Origin: Amblyornis subalaris
Lineage: Eukaryota > Chordata > Aves > Passeriformes > Ptilonorhynchidae
Assembly: GCA_018881555.1 (NCBI GenBank)
Contig: JACAXG010000167.1
Location: 1,147,920-1,211,919 of the forward strand
Direction: 5' to 3'
DNA: 64,000 bases
Shown: positions 13,691 to 26,426 of the stretch, piece after piece
Position numbering within the stretch: the first letter of the stretch is position 1
Layout: each line of letters begins with the position of its first letter
The notes under the pieces: model-generated
Seen by the model: only the letters and a program-made list of their open reading frames with translations
Told to the model about the DNA's origin: nothing
Databases searched by the model: none
Made by a program: the position numbers and the translations under genes

Positions 13691-14669
13691 AATGACAACT
13701 TTTGAGCTCCAGCAGCACAGCCCCAGCACCATGGTAGNGGTTATTACCTTTGATCAGAATTTCTTCTTTGACCCGAAAGGTCATTNCCCATTTGTCAGTT
13801 CAGACTGAGCATTCCCAAAAGAAAGCCATCCCTCCTACCAACTGCCATCTCCTGGCCTCTGTCAGCTGGAAAATTCCCAGCTGGGTGTTANGTGATAAAC
13901 CCACTGCTCTCATCTGAGATCTGTCCTGCCTCAGCTGGCTGCCCTTCACACTGCACTGCTTGGTGCCCAGAACATATTGATAAAAATGCACGTCTGANAC
14001 AGGCTGGAAAAGGAGGGAAAGTTGTAGCACTCAGTCAACAACANGGACACCTTCCAGCAGCAAACCAAGGCCTTCAAATAGTGATGGATCACAAGCAAGT
14101 GNAGCCAGCTTCTGATTGCTCTTGCACTGGCTAAGGAAACAGTACCCAAAAAAACACCAAATAAAAAGAAAAAAGGTAATAACTTGAACTTGGCTTAGGC
14201 TGTGTGTCTTATGTGGACATTCAGGCAAAAAAAAAACAAAAACCACACTCAGGTAAGTTGAGAGTGGACATCTCTAAGTTAAGGCTAAAAGGACAGTCAA
14301 GCTTTAACATTTTCACCACCTAAAAGCAGAGTGTGACCACGATGAGCAGCCAATCTAAAACACGTTCCTGAGTTTCACAGCAAAATTCACTGAACCCTCA
14401 TATTCATTACNGGATGAGAAGCATTTAGGTAGTGTAGGAACAAGAAGCCTACCAAGAGCACAACCATTTCTAAATCCCCTTGGGCTGTCTCCAAGCGTTT
14501 AGATAACTAAGAAGCACGAAGAGATGCCAGACCTCTCCCACAGGCAAAACTCTGCTATTTGGGCAAAACTATCACACAACATCCAGAATTGTCATAGGTA
14601 AAGGATGCACAGGATTCCCTGTTTGCTGGCAGGGAACTTTTGGAGAGAACCATTAAGCTCCATTTCATT

Positions 14670-14836
14670 CATCCCTGGAAGTGGATGCCCCCTCCCTTGA
14701 AGTGTTCAAGGCCATGTTGGATGAGGCTTGGAGCAGCCTGGTCTAGTGGAAGGTGTCCCTGCCCATGGCAGGGGGTAGAATGAGATGGGCTTTAAGGTCC
14801 CTTCCAGACCAAACCATTCTGTGATGACTGGATGAT
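14670..14836 (+). mobile_element. CR1 LINE 3' fragment
   Basis: Short 5'-truncated CR1 tail with 'catccctggaagtgg', 'gtggaaggtgtccctgcccatgg' and 'aaggtcccttccag', ending in a degenerate TGTGATGACTGGATGAT. Confidence 0.9.
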
Positions 14837-17774
14837 TTCACTCCACGGACTTGGACATTTCCCAGTCCTACTCAAAGGGGGTAAATGTGACTCAACAAGT
14901 GCCAAGTTGGGGTGCAAGAGCCTTCATCAGACAGCACCTTTAGCTACCCCTCCTGCCTGGAGGGCAGACACGTCTGCAATCTCTGACACTTCTTTGTCTT
15001 TGAATTACGCAAGGTGCTGGTCCCTGTGTACCTTCCTCGTCAATGCAGAGGTAGGTAAGGGCTAAAATGTTGGTGCTGGCCTCAAGTTGAGATGCTTTGA
15101 TTTGCTCTAGAAAAACCCCAAGGGCAGCCCTGGACTGGAGTAACCACTGCAGGAAGGTTTATCAGAGGCGGAGCTGGCCCAGAAGAGCGTCAGGTCTGCA
15201 GGATACAAGAATGACTCAGACACGCTCCTGAGCATGGAAAGGTCCTTAACTCACCTCAGACATTTCAGAATGCACCAGAGGCCTTCAGTCCACTAAAACC
15301 AGCACATCTCACTCTCCACAGGCTGCTGGGCCCTTCATCATACACTGAAAAGGATCCCAAGCAAAATGGGACATTCATCTGGTTCATTATCAATTAAAAG
15401 CAGGAAGCTACAAATCACACTTAGAGCGGCAGGAGCAGAGCAAAGCCTGCTGAAGGCATCACTGGGAAACATTGGTACCCTCTGCAAAAGTAGCCATGCT
15501 TCAGCAGTACATTCAGTGGAATTATCTGACGATCAGAATTCCTCAATGTTCCATGAAGAGCCTGGATTATTGTGCTGTTGTGTTGCGTCAACAAGACGGA
15601 GAAACGAAGTATGAGAAAAAATACCCCTCTTAGAGTAAAAGGAAGATTGTGCTCTCACCTGTCCCATTACTACAGCTCCACGTAATCCAACATGGATATA
15701 ATTCTGCTGTTTGTTAAAATGAAACAGTTCAGCACAAAAGAATGGCTTCTGCTCCAACCCAACGTGACAAATCCTGCGACGCACACACCAGGCAATCGAC
15801 TTCGTTACTGTCCCAATAAAAATGATTTCACGGGTTCTTTTTTCCTTCCTCCCCCGAGATGCCAGCATATTGGTGATTACTTAGGATTATAGCAGTGCTC
15901 ATTCCATTAAGCAATCCAATTCACCAGGCACCGCTGATTTAGACACGCAGTTCCGCAAAAGGCTGGATGCTGCTCTACGTTTCCTTGGAAATATGAGGCC
16001 CCAAGAATGGGAAGCAGGGACTGGGAAGTTCTCATTAACTGGAATGCTACACAGCCTGAGGACTGAGATCTTGGGAGCAATTCTCTGCTGACATTGACAG
16101 GCAAAATTTGCCAGAGTCCGTGGAACTGAGTAATGGGAAATTGTTTTTAACCTGTGCTATCCAACAGAACAGCACACCAGGTCCAAGGAAAGCGATCCCT
16201 CAAATAAATGCCAGGCCATGAGGGAGTGTTTGTCACCACTGCTCACTGCTGCTCACATCTACTTCCCATTTTTCAAATGTTCAGCACCAAATCAAACTCC
16301 TTGGTATGAGTCTTCTTGGATCAACATACATTACTGCACATCCTTCTGAAGAGAACCACAAAGCTCCCACTAAAAGGTCAGGCACAGCAATGCTTTTATA
16401 CCACATTTTATTTCATTGAATCACAAGACAACAACTCCTCCAAATGCTGTTTTTCTACAAAATGTGCCTGTTTTTTACCAGCCTAGCTGGGCAAATCACA
16501 AAGATTTGTGCTGACCTCAGTACGTCTTCTACAGCCTACAGGAGATTATCTGCTCCAGCAGTTGAAGAATCTTCCTAAAGACAGAAAAAACTCACCTCTG
16601 ATAAACAAACACTCTGTTAGCATTCCAGCCAAAGCATAAGAAGTTCACTGCAGAAGGTGGATTGATTATGTAAGGCATTGATTCCTGCCTCACATATTTT
16701 TTTACTCTATAATAAAGATGTTTGAGAACCAGAAATTCAGCAGCTGCAGTAACACGATGCAAGAGAAGTTACTGTAACTGGCAGACAATCTGATCCCAAA
16801 TTTGAATTTTCTTTCTTTCAAAAGCATAATTAAATACCAGGAGCTGAAATAAGAACAAAAATCTACTTAATACACCCTGAATCATTTCACGCCAGTATAA
16901 AGCAAAATTCAAGGAACTGGGAAGAGACCAAAACAGAACCTTTGCCTGCATCAACCAAAATTCACAGCAACACTATTAAGGAGAAAAACACCACAGTAAA
17001 GCAAAGCAATAGTCTTAATTTACTGCTGAATCTTTCAGTTCTGTTTCCTTCCCTTTCCTTCCTTGGAAAGCGCATGTTTTATTTATGATTAGAGGAATTT
17101 ATCCCTGAAGGGCATGTCTCACCAAGCTGATCTTTTAGGGGACAAAGTACATTTAAGATGAACTTTGTCTGCTTCAAATTGCCAGAATGTTATTTGAGCC
17201 CATGAATTTCTATCAGGTTCTCTCCGTCAGTTGCTGTGTCTGGGTTACCAAGGAAGGAGCAGGCTCTGCTGCTGGGATTAGGCACGGTTTACTTTCACTC
17301 AATACTTCCTTTCACCATCTAAGACTCCTTGCAAACGTAATAACAGACTCCAGAAGGATGGGAAAAGCTTCTTTTACTGATAAACTAAGCTGCAGCTCTG
17401 CAAAAAAAGCTGAGCAAAAAGAGTTAAAAGTCCATGTACTTGTCTTTGTCTGATTCCATCCTACACAGAATTTCAAGGGACAGATCATTACCAAAGGTAC
17501 CCAACTTCAAATCAACAAACAAAAAATAACACAACACCACACACACCTCTAACTCCAGCACTCCTCGTTCTTTATTCGGCTGACCTAAAACCCTTTCTAG
17601 GTTATCCTAAACCTCCTGGAACTGGACAACTTACGAATGTCAGCCTGGAATTATCCACCCACACACGGCACATTCCTGTTCTGTCCCTGGAGATCAAACA
17701 GGATCCTTCTCCTCAGCCCATCTTGCACGTTCCCAACGGGAGCAGCGGACACGCTCTCTTGAGCAAGCTCAGGC

Positions 17775-17820
17775 TTATATTTAGCTCCAAAGCACAGATT
17801 TGACAAGTGTTTATATTTAG
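17775..17820. promoter_or_regulatory. Two identical MEF2-type sites 36 bp apart (candidate intronic enhancer)
   Basis: TTATATTTAG fits the MEF2 consensus YTAWWWWTAR and occurs at 17775-17784 and exactly again at 17811-17820. The surrounding 17728-17873 holds seven CpGs in otherwise CpG-poor DNA and a TTTAATTGG homeobox-like core. Function is inferred only from motif content; no assay or conservation is available. Confidence 0.25.
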
Positions 17821-18075
17821 ATGGAGAGCGAATAAGCTCCACTGGACGCTGGACATTTGATTTAATTGGCACGGTTTGCACCTATTTTAGTGGGATTCTT
17901 CATCACCAGGGGCCAGACCTAAACAAATGGTACAAGGTGTTAACTTTTGGTCCACATCAAAGCCATGGATACGGTAGGGAGGATGACAGTGTGCTGCTCT
18001 GTACGACAGTTTGTTTGTCTCCTGCCTCCAGCAGATGAAAGGAATCCTACCCTTGGCTGATGACTAAGTAGTTCA

Positions 18076-18097
18076 AGGGGGGGGGGNNAAAAAAACC
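18076..18097. repeat. Poly-G/poly-A junction with unresolved bases
   Basis: A run of G is followed by two ambiguous bases and a run of A and then CCCC. The homopolymers and the 'nn' indicate uncertain length in the assembly. Confidence 0.7.
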
Positions 18098-21000
18098 CCA
18101 AGGACTAGTCCCATGAAACTGCCCTTTCTGGAGCTAATCCAATCTTATTTGCACTAATTTGATCCTTATTAGACTTTTCAAGGAAGATTTTCCCCGGGCC
18201 ATCTAAAAAAAATTCCTTTTTCATTGTCATGCTGTTTGGAGGACGAGAACACATTTACATACAAAGAGCAAACGATCTCCAGATTTTCCAGCACCCCGAG
18301 ATGCTGTTTGCACAGAAAATCCCCTGAAAGCAAAGAAAGAGGGACTGAGAACCTGCTGGAGCCCAAAGTGCAAATTTTTGTTTAGCTCTTCCTCTGAGTG
18401 TTTGTTCATCCCATTAGAGAACTCTTACCACTTGCAAATAATTTAAGTCCCTGCCAGGACAATGCTGAGTCAAACACTTCACTGTACAATTCTCTAAGTA
18501 ACCCTCCAGCCACTTGCATCAGACTTTACCTTTCTCAGCTTTATCACATCAGCCTTAAGTTCTGCTGGCTTTATCAGAATTAACACTTGAGTGTCACAAA
18601 ACAACCACGAACGACAAAATGGAAATACCCATCAAAAGCTACAAGAAGTTTGTTATTTTTGCTTCTGGAGAGCAAAGAAAGCTCAAGTTTTCCACATTAC
18701 ACAGCTGTGAGAGGTTTGATCTGGGGAGCTGAAAGATGACAGCTCATCATAGCTCAAACTTCTCATCTCAGAACAGGGCACAAATACCTGTGGAATAAGG
18801 AATAACACAAGTAAAGAGAATATTCCAAGTGNGAACAATCAACTCAAGCTCAGGTGTCCAAACGTGAAGGAAAAACAGAGGGAAAAGTGCTTCATTTCCT
18901 ACTATTCCGCATGCTCACACAAAGCCAGTTCCAAAGCTAAGCCTACAGAATATATTCTGGATACAGAAGCATCTCTCCTGCCCTCCTGCCCAACTCCCTG
19001 TGTGGAGAGAAGCAGGTGAAAATTAGAAAAGAGAAAACCTCACAACACAGACACACCGTCTCTCACCAGCAACAGTGATATTGTTGGAAACCCACAGCGC
19101 GCCGGGCACTAATTAAACACAGCTCGTTAATCAGGCATGGATGAAAAGCAGCTGTTCTACAACACAGGCATAGAAATGTTGGAGACATTTCAGCCCTTCC
19201 CACCAACCTCTTAAAGTGGTACCAAGGCCAATATCAGATCAGGTCAGCCATGGCCTTACCAGTTGAACCTTGAAAGCCAAGGATGGAGTTTCTGCCATTC
19301 CTGGGATCAGCCTTCACTGCCTGTACCAAAAATTCCCAAAAGAGATTTACAGGCAATTTATAGAGATTTCAACAGAGTTCAAGCATCCCTCCAGTACTGA
19401 CTTGCACACACACACACAGTGAATGGTGGAGCCAGGTGACCCCAAAACAGGCCAAAGCAAACATCTGGATGGCCACACAGAGACTCTAAAACACACTCTC
19501 TAAAATGAAAAGTCACAGTTCAGGGCAGACTCGATGCAATTCCCGTAGATCTCTCTCAGTCATCACATCTGGGGCAGGGAAACTGCATTTAGTTAATGAA
19601 GATAAGAGGCTTGGCAGCATGGACTAAGGAAAGCAGACATTAGAGCTGGTCCTGTTCCTATCCCTGCTGCTCACAGGCTTGGGAGCCTGCCCCATCCTCC
19701 GTGCTATTCTCACCCTCTCCTGCCCCAATAGAGGGGATGCTCTTCTGTATCCTGACATTGTGTCCCACTCTCCAACTGGAATCTTCAGGCTCTCCTATAA
19801 AACAACTCAAAACTCACCACTGCAACAACAAAACATCCCAAAGATTCCACGACAAGCGCCAGGTATTTTTCCTTCAAGAAGTTACTGGTATTGCACAAAG
19901 TGCAAACTTCTTCTTTTTTTCCCTCTCCTAAAACGAACATTTCTTAGGCTTTGAAGCATGAAATAAGCAAGCCCCATAGAGAATGGTATTTTTAGCTTCC
20001 AGGATCACATGATGTGCCAATGGATTCTGTCAGGATCATCAGTCTTGCAAATTTAAATTGATTGAAGTAATAAGAGTGCTTGGCAAACATACCAAGCTGA
20101 AATATATAAAAGGCCAAAACTTCTAATCAGACAGCATGAAGTAAATGCAGCTCTCTTTATAAAACTTCTAAACAATTCATATTAGCTGGAAAAAAACCTT
20201 GCTGTGTTGCAGAACTATAAAGCATTTTTTGTCTTGGNTTTTTAATTCTTTCATAACCAGTTAATTTTTTTGTCATCACTCTGTCCTTTCTTTCCAAGTG
20301 TTTATATAGATCAGTCTGATCCGCATTAAGAACTAATTAATTCAGTATCAAAGAATAATTTCTACTACAAACAAACAGCTGGATCCTTGCAGTTATCCTT
20401 GCATTATTCTTATCCTGGATGGATGTGCAATGCAGTATGCAAAACAGACAAAAATGTATGATGAAATACTCTTACAAGGCTGGATTTAGACTGATCAAAG
20501 GCAGAACAGCCAAAGAGAAACTTCAAAACTTCTCCGTTTTGGTGTGGTTTTATTGGTTTTTTTTTATTCACTGTGATCAGACATTAGCATAAACCCCAAT
20601 GGACAGAAATTTTCCATTCCCATGGCCAGACATCCATCACCATTCCAACTTTAGCTGGAGGCCCACACCTGCTGAGGATCCACAAACACCCCTCCTACAA
20701 ACACTAGTGAGGATTAAGGGCAGGAAAAGCTGAAGTAACCAAGGATGACTGAAAAACGTGTATTGGTCAAGGTCAATGAAATTAAAAATGAAAATCAGCC
20801 AACCTGCATTGGCTTGCAGGATTTTAGGTTTCTGTTTTAAAGATGCTCTGGGACAAGATGCATTGACTGAAACACAAGTTATGTTTAGGAAAAAAACAGG
20901 CAACATCTGGGCCAGGTTTTCTCAACTGCACCAGGATAAATCTCCAACAATTCCAGTAAAATCTGTGAGTTTTCACTAGGGTAAAACCAAGTGAAAGATC

Positions 21001-22452
21001 TCCCATGATTGCCACTGCTATTCATGAACTACACTGGCAAAGGTAACCAGAATTTCTCATCAAGGCTGGTCCCTTTTTATATTTAGAATATGAAATCAAA
21101 GCTTCATTCAGAAGTATAGTCTGTCAACTAAACCACATAATTATGGTCAAAAGTAAGTGCTAAAAGGAGGTGAGTCATGGGCAAGCTCTGCTNGGCCTCA
21201 GGAGCATACCAAGGATGAGGTGCTACAACAAGCCTGGACACCACCACAAAACAGTTTGCATTTACTCACATGACTAAAAATAATTGCACTCCCTTTGCCA
21301 TTGATTACTGTCTATAAATAGTCACTTTGAGCTTGCAGTGACTTTCCCCTAGGCAGGAACTGACCAATTTCTGTCCAAGCACGGGAGGCCGGGAGCTCAA
21401 CACGGTGTCTGAGCTCCCAGCAAGCCTGAGGCATACAACTTNACATTCCCTTGCTCAGATCCAGAAACTCTGAGCCCAACTACAGCCAGAGACTATCCTG
21501 ATTCTCCAGGGTTTCTCAGAGCTTTAAGAAAAATTAACTGACTGCTGTACTATGGTTTTAACACATATGCATTAAAATTTTATTACACGTATGTCTTGGT
21601 TTATATATTAAATGTTAGACTATATAATAATGTGTATTTGTAGATAAGGTAATATGGAAATAAAGGANGTTAGATTAACCTTAACTGTCCCTTCTGGCCT
21701 TAAAAACATCTATCAGTCACAAGGCTTTGGGAACACATACACAGACCCAGCTGACCCAGCTGCCACACAAACCCAGTCAAGGAATCCTGACCAGGTAAGC
21801 AGCTCCCTGCTTCAAACATCACTGGAATCTAAGGATGGCACTGGTGGAAGCAGAACCCAGCAGCTCTGGAGGTCCTTCACAGCTTGCTGGGAAAATTCCA
21901 GTCCAGGTAGGATTCNTTTTCACTGATGCAGGTAAGCACCAAAAGTGGCAAAGGTTGAGCAGAGTTTTCACCAAAGGCATTTTAAACTTCTGCTTTCCTG
22001 TTTCATCTCAGCAGACCACAAAGTTCAGACATAAAGGAGACCTCTGGAGCCACAATACCAGAGAAGATAATTCCTTGAGAAGTGGTTCCAAGGTAGAGCT
22101 GTCCTCATGAAAANTCAAAAATACCTCAGAGGTTCAGTGATAGCTAGGAGGCTCATTTCAGGAGTTATCAAAACTTCTTTTCCCACAAGCTTTCCAACCA
22201 GACACACTTGGAAATTCGGATGCATTAGATCTGCATGAATTAGATCTGAATAGACAAGCAGGGAAATCCCATAGAGGAGAAAATGCAGAGCTTGCTTTTA
22301 TTTATACATTTATCATGTTTTCTTTAATGTGTGTCAGATTAATGAGGAGTAAAATCATTAGCAGATGATTCCACAGAGCTGGAAGAATGCAGAATACATT
22401 TCATTTCCCCTACTAGCCACCCCAGGAGGTTCATCTGCAAGTCCCCAGGAAT

Positions 22453-22722
22453 TCACAGAATCACAGAATGGTTTGGGCTGGAAGGCACCTGAAAGATCAT
22501 CTCATTCCAACATCCTGCCATGGGCAGGGACACCTTCCACTAGATCAGGTTGCTCCAAGCCCCATCCAACCTGTCCTGGAACACTTCCAGGNATGGGGCA
22601 GCCACAGCTTCTCTGGGCAACCTGTGCCAGGGCCTCACCACTCCCTGAGCAAAGAATTTCTTCCTAAAATCTAATCCCAATCTTTCCTGTCTTGGTTTAA
22701 AACCATTCCCCCTCGTCCTGTG
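22453..22722 (-). mobile_element. CR1 LINE 3' fragment
   Basis: Reverse-oriented CR1: it begins with TCACAGAATCACAGAATGG and contains 'tgccatgggcagggacacc', 'ggcaacctgtgccagggcc' and 'aaccattccccctcgtcctg'. One ambiguous base. 5'-truncated. Confidence 0.93.
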
Positions 22723-25482
22723 CAGATAACAGACAATATTTTTGCTCCAAAGCAATTTAAATTCCAAGTTACCACAAAGCACTCTAAAAGCGATCTCTGT
22801 TTCTGAAGCGTTTCTGTACCCAAAGTTACATCAGTGTACCCAAACTGGTTACATCAGTGTGAACCTGAAATAAATTCCCCTGCTGCAAAGGAGTTATTCA
22901 TAAGCAGCTACTTCAGACTGATCCCAAACTCACAAATGGCCACAGTTCCCAGCGTGGAGGGGAAGGTGACAGCTTAACAACGAAATATTAAAAAAAAGCA
23001 TTTTCAACTTGAGCAAACTCTGTGTATTCTGCATTTAAAAACGAACCCAACTGTCCACAGGAGCTTATGTGTCAGATGCTCAAAATCTGCGCTATAAATA
23101 GACTCCAGCAGTCTTCTGAAAAGCACCGAGACAAGAGAATTGTCAAACACAGACAGAGCACCTAAATATTCAGTGATCTAATTTTGATCTCCACTCACAG
23201 AAGGTATACACTGGTGTAATGCTGTTTTTTTTTTTTTAACAGAGAGAGGATTCATCTAGACACAAGATTACTAACCTATATTTATTTCTATTTTTAATCC
23301 TTGTGGTTAATTATTTATGTTACATGGCATGTTTAAGNTAAGAACATATTGCTGCTCTAGAAGAAACTAATAGAATAGGCTTTCCTGCCTTCTCAGATAA
23401 AAGAAAATAACAAAGATACAATCTCCTCTAATTTCACACAACAGTCCTGTCTTCCTGTGATCACTAAATTAACAGTGCTGCAGTCGCTTTGAAATAGTAT
23501 ATAACATTTAAAGTTATTAGTCAGCTGTTTGCTTTCCTACAAAGAACTCAAATAACACACTCCACAAAGCAGCAGACAAAACCTGAGCACGCCCAAGTGA
23601 TCTGCTCTCCCAGCTTGAGGCTTTCTAGTCTGCAAGTCAGACCTGCAGAAATGNTCACTGAACAGGGCAAAAGAAACAAACACAAGCTGATAGATGAGTA
23701 CCTGGAAATAAGTACAGGCCAAGATCAAAATTAACTCACTTTATGCACCAGTAAGTACAGTCAATTTGCAAGGAGATTCAAACAAGACAAAATGCAGCAG
23801 AGGGAAAAAAAGACCAAGGGCTACTTCTGCAGCCCTGACTCCANGCAACATTCCCATTCCTTTCAGTAGTTTTGCCTGAGTCAGGGATCCAGCTCTAGAA
23901 CCTGATTTACAGCTGAATTTCCANCCCACAAACACCTCTGCCAGTGAATCAGTTCCTCTCTCTAAATCATGTATGAGACAGCAAGGCTGCTCTTCATCAG
24001 CTTCTTCTCCATCTCCCAAGACACCAAAGTCACAAAGGGTTTGTCACCAAAATGCAGAACATCAAGCCTTGGGACTCAAGCCAACGAAAACCCCCAGAGA
24101 GTTCTGGGTAAGGCAGGCAGCTGAATCAAGGCAGCTCCTCCACACAATACAAACTGACACCGGGGCACAGAGGAGTCGTGATCCCCCTTTGAGCTGTGTG
24201 AGGATTTTGATGCTTAAATCAAAGTCAGGCCACCAAGAATACAGCACTTCACATACAAAGCACCAGGGGAAAAAAAATCCTTAAAATACTAGAGCGTCAC
24301 ACTAACAAGAGACACACTGGTGATCATGAGCTTAAAAAATTATTCTCGTGAACTTTCAGAAAGCAATGTGGTCATGACCTGTCCAGGTGGGGTTTGGTCC
24401 GGCAAGTGATGAAGAGTTCAGCTCGTTGGGCCCTTTCCCTGGGTGACCTGGGGAGACACTTCCTCCCAGACACCATTTCTGGGCAGATCTGCCATCAGCC
24501 TGCTCTACCCTGACCCCAGGAGTCACTGCTCCCTGTTCCTGTCCTTTACATCCTAATCACACATCATTCTGAATTTTCAGCCACGGGCGAGGTGTTAGGT
24601 TTGAATTCCAGCCCCTTCACCACTCAGACTTCCCATGGATACAGCTGCAACTCGTGGTCCAACACAGCAGCCTTTTCATGCAGTGATGAAGTGGGAGATG
24701 TTTGGCTGGAGGACCAATCTGCTGTTTAATGGATATTCTTGACTCCCCAAGGCTACAGGCCAAAAGACAGCAGGCAAGATGCGCTGGATTGGACAATCTC
24801 AAACAATCTCCTGAACACACACACAACCGGGACCATTAAANGTGTTTCTTCTGATATTTAAACAGTTTCTCCTTCCTGATTCCTTTTGTCTCCTACAATT
24901 TGCTATGTAGGCGAATTTTTCAACCTGTGCCAAGGTCAGGGTGGTGTTCACAACGCATTTAAATCTAACTTCAAGCAGTACCTGAGCCTTTGCTTGCCGG
25001 ATACCACATCTAACAATGTCACCATCTGTGAGCAATATGCTGACACCACTTCACTTCCAAAGCGCTGGCAAAATGCTGGAGAGAAAGATCACAAAGTAAG
25101 TTGCAAAGATCATTTCAAAGTCACCGATAACTCTGCCAAAAATTCTGCCTCATTATCTGCCCGGCTTCTGCCTTGATCACCTCATAAACATAAGGGAAAA
25201 GCAGAATTTTATCTTAACATATATGTTTTAAATTCTTAATGGAGCAGTGAAATACTGTATCTTTAACGTGCCTCTGCAGTCACTGTTCTGTGAAGCAGTA
25301 AATTCTGAGGAGTAATGAGGTGGCACCAAACCAAGGTCTGTCTGGAGTTCTGGGATGCATTTCACATCAACAATTTGGTCTGATGTATTCAGGAAGAAAA
25401 AGCACTCAGGTCTCAGTTTTGGGAACTTAGTGGGATTTTTAAACTTGGCTTGAAAATGTTACAGGGGCCTTCACAAAAATAA

Positions 25483-25575
25483 AGGATGGGTTTGGTTGGA
25501 AGGGACCTTCAAGACCATCTTGTTCCAGCCCCCTGCCATGGGCAGGGACACCTTCCACTAGACCAGGTTGCTCAA
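25483..25575 (-). mobile_element. CR1 LINE short 3' fragment
   Basis: About 93 bases matching the terminal CR1 region ('ttggttggaagggacctt', 'ccatgggcagggacaccttc', 'gaccaggttgctc'). It lacks the outermost tail and everything upstream. Confidence 0.88.
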
Positions 25576-26384
25576 GACATCTTTGACAAGTCTAGGTAGG
25601 AGAAGGAAATTGGAAAAGAGTGGAAAAATACAAACTTGAATAAAAAATAAATAGAAGCAGTGGGATGTAACAGGCAGCCTGTGTCCTGTGTTCCCATCAA
25701 AATACCAGAGCAAATAATCAAACAGGATTCATGTAAGGAAACCAGGAAAATGCCAGTCAGAGGTTCCTCGAGACTAAATCCCATCAGAGTAATGTCATTT
25801 CTTTCTATGACAGAATAACAGGTTTGTGAACAGTGAAGGACAGGAGACATTACAGATCCTGACGCCAGTGCAGCTGCTGACACTGCCCAGCACAGCATGA
25901 CAGGGAGACAATCTCACTGGGAGGAAAAGTGCTCAAGAGCCACATCTGGGGCTGCTATCAGTGGGTCACTGTCAAGCAAAACGATTTCAAGTGAGGGCCT
26001 TTCTAACATCTTTTATTTCCACATTAGGGAGCTTAATCATTATGCCTAAAATTATGTTGAACAGGAAGGCTNCAAGTACATGGAAGAAAGAACTGGAATG
26101 ATTTCAACGACCTGGAGAAGTCACCTGTATGAAGAATTATTTGCAAAAGTGAAAGGTTATTCCCTCCTGGAAGTGGAGAGTCAGCTGTACAGACACAGTT
26201 CAGGGAACTACTGCAGTTTTCTAGAAGAGGACTGGGAGTTTGAGTACAGAAGATAAAGAAGACAAGCAAGTTCCCAGAAAGTATGACTACACAGAATGAA
26301 TGGAAGAATTTGGTTTGTTTAGTAAAGATGAAGGAAAACACAAAAAAAAAGGTCCTGAGATGTCTGAGATATTGCTGCAGAGGA

Positions 26385-26426
26385 GGAGACCAGTCACAAG
26401 GCACTGGAGACCAGTCACAAGGCACT
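26385..26426. repeat. Perfect 21-bp tandem duplication
   Basis: GGAGACCAGTCACAAGGCACT occurs twice head to tail (26385-26405 and 26406-26426) without mismatch, which suggests a recent or constrained duplication. Confidence 0.95.

Larger units (their letters stand above)
13691..22452. other. Presumed intronic DNA with candidate regulatory patches
   Basis: One CR1 tail at 14.7 kb interrupts otherwise unique-looking DNA. CpG-retaining patches at 15761-15833, 17728-17873 and 19095-19136 stand out. An AT-rich stretch occurs at 21540-21665. No exon recognised. Confidence 0.45.

Noticed and set aside
19405..19422. CA dinucleotide microsatellite
   Set aside because: Fewer than ten repeats; too short to be notable.
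21585..21665. TGTCTTGGTTTATATATTAAATG as the start of an avian LTR
   Set aside because: The first bases resemble a known LTR start but the following sequence does not continue the resemblance and no end was found.
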